A stretch of 64,000 bases of DNA, taken from Chromera velia. Taxonomy: Eukaryota > Sar > Chromeraceae. The notes beneath the pieces were generated by a model. It searched no databases. It saw only the letters and a program-made list of their open reading frames with translations, and had not been told where the DNA came from. Made by a program: the position numbers and the translations under genes. The DNA lies in NCBI GenBank assembly GCA_018398765.1, contig JAHBMJ010004878.1, positions 47,428 through 111,427 of the forward strand, given 5' to 3'. This document shows positions 57,278 through 64,000 of this stretch, piece after piece. Position 1 is the stretch's first letter. Every line of letters begins with the position of its first letter.

Positions 57278-58497
57278 CATTTTCCGAGACAGCGCGTTGG
57301 CACGATTTTTCTGTTCGTCAGCTTGGCACTTCGAGCATGCGCGTCTCAGTCTGCAATCACGTTCATTCATTTGGACGAAAACCTCATTGGACTTGAACTC
57401 TTGGAATGTTTTGTCTGCTATCGCACAGAGAAACCAGAATATACGTGTTAAGACATTTTTGCGTAGATAACGATCTATGGAGAGGAAAGCGAAGACAAGC
57501 AGTTCAAAGCAGAATGGTATCTGTTCAGATGTCAGATTCAGCGTCGGGGAGTCCTCTCCTCCATACACTTCCTGTTTTTGTTCCTCGAGAAGAGTGCTTT
57601 CTTTTTCACGGTCTCTACATCTTGCCTCATTTCCTTTCCCGAATGCTCACATATTTCCTCTCTCACTTTCTTTTCTTGTCTGCTTCTTCAGGACGGGGTC
57701 GAGTTGTCGAGCCTGTCGACTGTGTGGATGCGTCAGAAGCTTGTGGGGGTAGTGGGACAGGAACCTGCGCTGTTCTCAGGTAGGGTAGGGGAGTGGTCTG
57801 TGTCTGTGTGTGAGAGAGAGAAGAATATTCATTCTGTAAACCTTCTGAGCGACTGCGGTGATACTCTGTATGGACGACTCTGTCTTTTCTTTCCCGTGAT
57901 GTGTGTGATCCCGGTTCTATGCTTCTTCTGTCTGTCTGTCTGTCGACATCTATCTACTGCATTGGATATCCTCCTACCTGTGTTGCTGTCGACATCTATC
58001 TGCTGCATTGGATATCCTCCTACCTGTGTTGCTGTCGACATCTATCTACTGCATTGGATATCCTCCTACCTGTGTTGCTGTCGACATCTATCTACTGCAT
58101 TGGATATCCTCCTACCTGTGTTGGACCCGCTGAATTCTTCTCACTTTTTCTCTGCACGTCTCTGCGAGCTCCTCTCTGCAGGCACTCTGGAGGACAACAT
58201 TCGGTTGGTTGTTTGGCCCCTTTTTTTTACTTCTGTTTGTGTCGGGAGGGTTGATGCTGTCTTTTGAGATTTGTCTCGCATTGGTCGAGCGAGTGGATTT
58301 TTTTTTTCAGATCCAATTCTGCAGTCCTCTTTTCGGCCTTTTCTTTCCGCAATTCTTTTCTTCCCCCCTTGTTTATGTGGTCCTTTGTCTCTCTCGTTTT
58401 TGATCCAGCCTTTGCCTCATGACTCTGTTCCCAAAGCGTTCACTTCTGCTCTCAGATCCAGGCCCCCCCCCTTTTTTTCAGTTTTTCTCCCTTCTCT

Positions 58498-58532
<35 letters not shown>

Positions 58533-61254
58533 ACTTTTTCTTTGCGTGGTCTCTTGGATACTTTGTAGATATGGGAAGGAGGACGCGAGCGATGAGGAAC
58601 TTCAAGCTGCGATTCGAGACTCTAGGTGAGTGTGTGTGGTGGGTGATGTTTTTGTCCGTCTCTCCCTCCCTCTCTTTGTGCCTTTCTTTCTCTTCCTCTC
58701 TCTGTCTGTGCATGTTTGCAGTCGGTGCTTTGTCTGCCTGGAAAGACAGGAAAAGTATGACGTAGTTTGCCTGGCCACCTGCCTCTCTCCGGGTCTGCGT
58801 TTCTCTTCTCTCCCCTTGCCTCTTTCCTTGATGATTCTGTCAGTGTGTCTGAAATGAACTCTTGTATGACTAGCTGCGTTGATTCTTGATGCACACTCCC
58901 TTATCTGTGTATGATTGCGCACCGGGGTGCATCTTCAGGTGTGACGAATTTATAGACCGTCTGCCGGACAAACTGCGGACTCAAGTCGGGCAAAGAGGAG
59001 CACAGCTGTCAGCAGGACAGAAACAGAGAGTGGCCATAGGTGGGTAGATAGAAGCAGTCAGTTGGGCACCTGCAAATTTACACTTTTCCTTGATTCCTTT
59101 CTTGATACCAACCTCCCTTCGGTACTCTCTTTCTTCCTTCCTTTCTTTCTTCCTTCCTTCCTTTCTTCCTTTCTTTCTTTCTTTCCTTCCTTCCTTCCTT
59201 CCTTCCTTCTTTCTTTCTTCCTTCCTTCCTTCCTTCCTTCCTGTGGTTCTCTCTCTCGTTGTTTTTGTCATTGGATTCCTCACGCACACCATCCTCCGTT
59301 GTTTCTTCCGTTTCCTTTCCAAATGAATGAATGCAGCACGCGCGGTCTTGAAGAGGCCTCCCCTTCTCATTCTCGGTCAGTTGGCAGCCATGCCATGATG
59401 GGCGAGGCTGTTTCCCGTCTGCTTTTTCTTCCCGTCTGCCTGGGAGGGAGCCCGCATGGATTTTTTGGGGGGGCTTTCTCTGCTCTTGTCCGGAAATTTC
59501 TATTCTTTCCCTTCGGTTCCTTTTCCTCTTCTGTATCCTGCTCTGTAGACTTTGGATTTCCCCCCCTCTTGCATTTATCAGTCGCTTCTGTCTTTCTTGC
59601 GATGAGTCGCTCGTAGACGGGCAAAGGTCTTCCCCACCGGCAATGCGCTGCCTAAGCCAGAGCATGTTTTTCCTTTCGGCCTTCACCGTCGCTGCCTCCC
59701 ACACACCATTTCTTCTTCATCTATTCGCCTCTGTCTGAAATTATTCTCGCAGACGAGGCGACCAGCGCACTCGACGTTCAGAGCGAAAGGGAGGTGAAGG
59801 CTGCAATTGACAAGTCAGTGAATACAGAGGGACAGACGAATTATGCGCGCACTTTTGGGAGAGACAAACGGAACCAGCCTGGTTGTCGGACGGTTGCTGA
59901 AGCTGGAAGCGCATGAACTTTTTTTTCAGATGGAACACGACACGAAAGGGATGGAGGCAAAACTTTCGTTCCTCGTGCGTGGGCAGAGATTCAATTTATT
60001 TTTACAATCTGTCTCTCTGCGTGTGTCAGCCTGTGTGCCTGCCCACGTTCTCTGAAGGGCCGTGCTGTCCCTTTGTTTTTTTTTTGTTTGTCTGTTTTAT
60101 ACATGAAGAGAAGGAGGGAAAAGAAAACAACATACAGTCTGTATGTCAAGAAGAGCAGGAACGTGAAAGAAACGTACATACGAACTAATAAGAGTAATAA
60201 TAATGGTGATAATGGTCTGTCTCCCTGTCTGTCTTCGTCTAGAAAAAGAAAACGACATTGTCTCTCTGCTTGTCGATATTTCTGTCTGTGTCTCTGTCTA
60301 TCTGACATTTGTTCTGTTTGTGCGCTTTCTCCTCTCCCTCGCTGGGGGGTGGGCTCTAGCGCGATCGATCGAATCAATGCATGCGTTTTTTTTTTCTTAA
60401 ACCACTCAACGTCTTCTTGCCTCCTTGCAGAGTCGCGTCAGGGCGCACAGTCCTGATCATCGCCCACAGACCCGCGACCATCCGTTCAGCAGACAGGGTT
60501 GGTCAGCCCCCCCCCCAAAAGAAGATGAAAGCCCCCCCCCTCTCCCCCTTCAGTCCGTGATCACCTGTTTGCTTTTCGCCCTCTTTTGAGTCCGGTCACT
60601 CCACAGCTGCCTGCCTGCCTGGCTGGTCCTTTGACCAGAGAGTGTGCCAAGGCAGCTCTCTCTCTTTCTCTCTTTCTCTCTCTCTTTCTCTTTCTCTGAC
60701 AAGGTAGTTGAGTGGGTGTGTGTGCGCGCGCATGTGAGAGAGAGTGGGAGAGAGAGCGCGCGCGTGTGTATATGTCTTACGCCAGCTGCCCTGCTCTACT
60801 TACCCCGTTACAGCCTTGCATTAATTTCCGGTGAGGGTGTGTGCCTTCTGTTGTGTGGATGATTGCGCGTGTGCACCTCCTCCTTCTTCCGTGTAGACAG
60901 AGTCTCCCCGTCTGTCCGTTCCATAAAAACTGCTGGCTGTTCGGGTGAGTATTTCTCCCTCGTTCACTTATTGCACCCCGCCATTCTCTCTCACACACAC
61001 AAACGTCCGCGCAGTTTGTGTCACCGCGTGTGTGTTTTTAAAAGTTCATGTGAGGGGTTGAAGAGGTGTGAAATGGTTTGAATATCGAACCAAATTTCCG
61101 TCAACGTGTGCAGGTGATCGTCATGGAGGCAGGAAAGATTGTGGAAACAGGATCTTTCGATAGTCTCTCACGAGAGAGTAACTCGTTATTGAATTCTTTG
61201 ATACGAGATTCTGAGACTGACAGTTTTAGAACCCCAGAAGAACAAAGAGCTTGA
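53226..61254 (+). CDS. ABC transporter, ABCB-type half-transporter, 17 exons, complete
   Basis: Exons: 53226-53651, 53913-53969, 54538-54707, 54937-54985, 55289-55345, 55704-55762, 55986-56039, 56346-56410, 56725-57131, 57692-57779, 58182-58203, 58569-58625, 58939-59039, 59337-59375, 59753-59813, 60431-60497, 61114-61254. Every phase agrees; 639 aa. The N-terminal membrane domain of six spans (about 50-325) includes the coupling-helix region [17 protein letters not shown] and [15 protein letters not shown]. ATPase motifs: Walker [10 protein letters not shown] (422-430), Q-loop [10 protein letters not shown] (Gln471), signature LSAGQKQRV (527-535), Walker [13 protein letters not shown] (547-558), H-loop IIAHR (His583). 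All catalytic residues are present. It works as a dimer. The layout fits the ABCB8/ABCB10/TAP-like group, often mitochondrial, but no clear transit peptide is visible. Substrate unknown. Confidence 0.95.
56634..56722. repeat. (CA)n-(GA)n-(TG)n microsatellite ending at an acceptor
   Basis: The CA, GA and TG runs fold back on each other (CA against TG). The TG run leads straight into the gcag of the exon at 56725. Other TG runs lie in ABC introns at about 57205-57275 and 58498-58530. Confidence 0.9.
57942..58122 (+). repeat. 46-bp tandem repeat, four copies, in an ABC intron
   Basis: The unit is gtcgacatctatctactgca + ttggatatcctcctacctgtgttgct, nearly identical in all four copies, so the array is young. 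It lies between exons 10 and 11 of the ABC gene. Confidence 0.9.
59124..59242. repeat. (TTCC/TTCT)n pyrimidine tract in an ABC intron
   Basis: Plus-strand pyrimidine run (that is, GGAA on the minus strand) in the intron after exon 13. Confidence 0.9.
60075..60147 (-). repeat. Dispersed microsatellite-associated unit, minus orientation
   Basis: The minus strand reads cagactgtatgttgttttct, then tccctccttctcttcatgta, then taaaacagacaaacaaaaaa. This is the same unit as at 13914-13996, 14145-14197, 20850-20940 and 46780-46832. It sits in the ABC intron before exon 16 and is followed by an A-rich tract. Confidence 0.6.
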
Positions 61255-62234
61255 TTTTCATAGTGTTATTGATTGTTACAAACCAGGCCTATACACATAC
61301 TAAAACAATCTATAAGCCGTATTCAATAAATTCTGGAATAAATTGAATTACGGATATTAAAAAACGTATTTGTAGTATCATGGTTAGAAATGTGAATCAC
61401 TAGGTGATTCAATGCATAAGTTGCATATAGAGTTGAATCTAGAGTTGAATGACTTAGATCAACTTACACATACTTAGATAACTAACTCCAATTATCTATG
61501 TTAATCATTGGTAGTACAGGTTTAGCTTCTTTTTTGCCAGTTATATACGTAACTGTTATGTGACAATGAATAAAAGTTAGTTTAATTTTTTAAAATGTTG
61601 TTTCTAATTGGTTTACCTCGAATCCTCGATAAGCCAGACCCCCACAGACCCTTATGATCCCTTATGCATTGAATCTATCTTTTTTTTTTTTAACTTCAAT
61701 ATCTGAGTAGCTAAGTGTTCAGTGATGAAACTGTGATTTGAACTCTGACTTCGAGTTTTTTTTATGTTTTTTTTTTGTGGAGTTTGAGTCACTTCGAGTC
61801 TGGGATTGCGAGATGAGTAGATATGCGCATGAGGCTGCAAAAGAAAAATCCCACGCCCCGCCCCACGTGCCCAGCGCTGGAAGGGGGCGGCGGCGCTGCG
61901 CGGGATCGCGCGGAGAGATCGAGCTAGCTGTCTGTCTGACCGCGACTGATTGTAGAACCCCACCACATTTCAGCGTGTAGTCTCGACGCATATGTCTCGA
62001 TCAGAGCACCATTGCTAGAGGAAAAGACGACGACGGCCACGATACATACGTAGCGCTGCACGAACCCTTGTGAGCACAAATCAAGTCCAGAGTCAAAGAC
62101 AAGGACGGCATTGTGGCGATTGTTGGACCGGCAAGAGCGGTGTGTGGGCAGTTTCCGACTCCTGGCGTTTCTTGCCAACGCTTGTCCTTCATCATTTATT
62201 TCTCGCCTCCTCTCTTTGGTGTTCCTTCGAGACC
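61255..62234. other. Intergenic between ABC gene and P-loop gene
   Basis: AT-rich just after the ABC stop, with CpG-rich sequence at 61850-61925. It should contain the 3' end of one gene and the promoter of the next on the same strand. No specific signal can be assigned. Confidence 0.5.
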
Positions 62235-63981
62235 ATGGCAGAAGAGAAGAAGTTTTCCGCAAAGATTTGGGCCCAGGACCCCCTGTACCCCACTGTGAAT
62301 TCCTACCTGGCCAAGAAGCTCCCCCACCAGGTCATACTGGCCGCCCGAACTGACTACAGGGACCACTCGTGCTACCGTTTTTCGCTGGACTATGGCACTT
62401 ACGATTTGAAAATGGAGGATGACGGCATTGACATGAAGATTGAGCACAAGCAGCCGGTGGACGACGTCGATGGGTTCCTCCATCTGACTTCGGCATCTCA
62501 GGTCAGTCACTCCAGGTTTGCGTGTGTATCTTTAGAATGGATCCCACTAAAGAGTATCATTTCCATTCTGCGCCCATTTGCCATCTATGGTGGCGACGGA
62601 TGAGTGAATCCGAAATCTCGAAGGATCTCCGTCTGGCATCCTGACGGGACATTAGCATGACAGGGAGGGTACCCTTCCTTCCACGGGTGTGGGACTGTCG
62701 GCAGGCAGAAGGGAGACGTTCCGTCTCTGTGCCTCTCGACCTGCTGTCCCTCTCCTGCCCTCTCCGTACGAAAGCATTCCTTTGGCTAGCTGCCACGGCA
62801 TGCATTTGGATTTCTGTATCAATTGTCATGCATCCCCCTGCGGGATTCTGCTCTGCCCTTCACTTGTCGCCTTCCCCTTTTTGTTTCTCCCGTCTCCTCC
62901 CGGCGTCTTCCCTGCTATGAATAGATCTCCCTCCCCTGCCCTTTCTCTTTTGTGCTTTTCTCCCGATGTCACCCCCTCGTCTCGTTCCCTCCTGATTCCT
63001 TTCCTCTTCTAGTTTGTCGGCATTCTCCCCAGCGCTCCCTCCAAGCTTCTTGTCCCGTTCGTCTCCTTGCTCTCCCTCCATCCTTCCCGGACATTCGACG
63101 CAACCCTGGTTGATCCCTCAGATAGCCTTAGAGACAGAAAGCTCCGCCACGCCATTTCTTCTTACCTTCGGTTTTCTTACTTTCTTCCTTCCCTGCTTGC
63201 ACTGTCTGCCAATGAATGCAGGAGATGAACTCGAAACTCGTGGACCTCGCCCTCGAATGGAAGGCCCTGGAGTGGCAAAAGAGCCTGAACCCCAACAACG
63301 ACCCCTCCAAAAAAATCATCCCAGTCCACTCATGGGAGCAGGGATGGGTGCAGAGACAGGCTGTGTGGGTGGCGTCACACGAACTGTCCCAAAGTCAGAA
63401 GGCAGTCGAGGCTGACGTCGACTGGTTCTACGGAAACAAAGGTCTGTCGGTCGGTCGGTGTTCGGTTGACTCGAGCAGGTGCATGCACACACCGTTGCCG
63501 TTCAGCTCTTTTTTTTACTGTCGATATATGAATATTGAAGTCTTCCCTCAGTTCTTCGGAAACGGCGGGTGATTGCCCCTTCTCGAGCGTCCTGTCCTTT
63601 GGCTGGCATCCCCCTCTCCTCTCGAGGAAACGAACCTACAAACGTTCTGAATGAAAAGATGATTGCTGTCAACAGCGAGGCCTCTTTCCTTTCATTTTCA
63701 CTCGCATCCTCGACCAAGGAGTACTGAATGATTAAGGGGAGAACATAGAAAGAAAATTCGTGAAGCTCATGAGGGTGCCCCTGTCTCACCATTTTCACGT
63801 CGATGAACTCAGTAAGTACTGGAATGAACAAATCCCCTGACCATCCATCCATCCATCCGCCCATCCAACAGATTTCTTCACGGAGAGGAAACTTCCCTTC
63901 AGCCGCGCAATCCTCGTCTGCGGTCCCACTGCGAGCGGCAAGCACTGGTTGATCAGACATCTGGCACACCGGCACTCAAAG
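62235..63981 (+). CDS. Unknown protein with a P-loop-like motif, 5' three exons (runs off window)
   Basis: Exons 62235-62501, 63222-63441 and 63872-63981, phases 0 and 1; 199 aa to a GTCAGT donor at the window edge. Start: ATGGCAGAAGAGAAG after a accatgg-type context. The N-part (MAEEKKFSAKIWAQDPLYPT; LDYGTYDLKMEDDGIDMKIE) looks folded and cytosolic, with no signal peptide. Exon 2 is rich in Trp (VDLALEWKALEWQKS; VHSWEQGWVQRQAVW). Exon 3 reads LPFSRAILVCGPTASGKHW, which has the hydrophobic strand and G-x4-GK of a Walker A but His instead of Ser/Thr after the lysine. It may be an NTPase, or a look-alike. No family recognised. Confidence 0.7.
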
Positions 63982-64000
63982 GTCAGTCAATCCCTTTTTC

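Noticed and set aside
1-64000. CRISPR array, operon-like defence or biosynthetic cluster
   Set aside because: No spaced identical repeats of CRISPR type and no clustered prokaryotic genes. The window is eukaryotic throughout.

Overview
This is a eukaryotic nuclear window that is intron-rich and very repeat-rich. It carries cytosolic and mitochondrial ribosomal protein genes, NTF2, a SET-domain methyltransferase and an ABC half-transporter, with spliceosomal introns of mostly 200-600 bp, long microsatellites and one assembly gap (4735-5641). The protein set plus this repeat load fits a protist, and a photosynthetic alveolate (chromerid-like) is my best guess. No diagnostic marker proves it. 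I rebuilt the spliced genes by hand, requiring reading frame and splice phase to agree across every junction.

Layout. 1-6290 is repeats: a diverged ~190-bp tandem repeat, a terminal-inverted-repeat (TIR) element, a LINE-type reverse-transcriptase remnant, a tRNA-like SINE piece and the gap. 6290-9773 holds RPL34 (-) and a divergent small coiled-coil gene (+). 9774-14310 is repeats, including a second TIR element copy. 14311-19013 holds a hypothetical gene (-) diverging from a SMYD-like SET gene (+). 19014-22830 is repeats with a ~780-bp purine-only tract and a clean MITE insertion. 22836-26074 holds NTF2 (-) diverging from a four-TM protein (+). 27396-35880 is a 16-exon coiled-coil gene (-), about 1330 aa. 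37.4-42.6 kb is a higher-order satellite. 42.9-44.5 kb is a decayed beta-helix/MYND/Sel1 gene. 47.3-48.2 kb holds mL53 (-). 49.9-53.16 kb is a four-exon coiled-coil gene (-), with its ATG only 67 bp from the ATG of a 17-exon ABCB half-transporter (53226-61254, +). The window ends inside a gene with an odd P-loop (62235 onward).

The genes look like ordinary housekeeping functions: translation in cytosol and mitochondrion, nuclear import, protein methylation and membrane transport. They do not form an operon-like system, but several are arranged head to head. The unusual content is in the non-genic part: related TIR elements with different internal deletions, a filled/empty MITE site, a short dispersed unit that repeatedly abuts microsatellites, a three-block higher-order satellite with a 29-bp unit open in all frames, and 5' splice sites with frequent C at +3.
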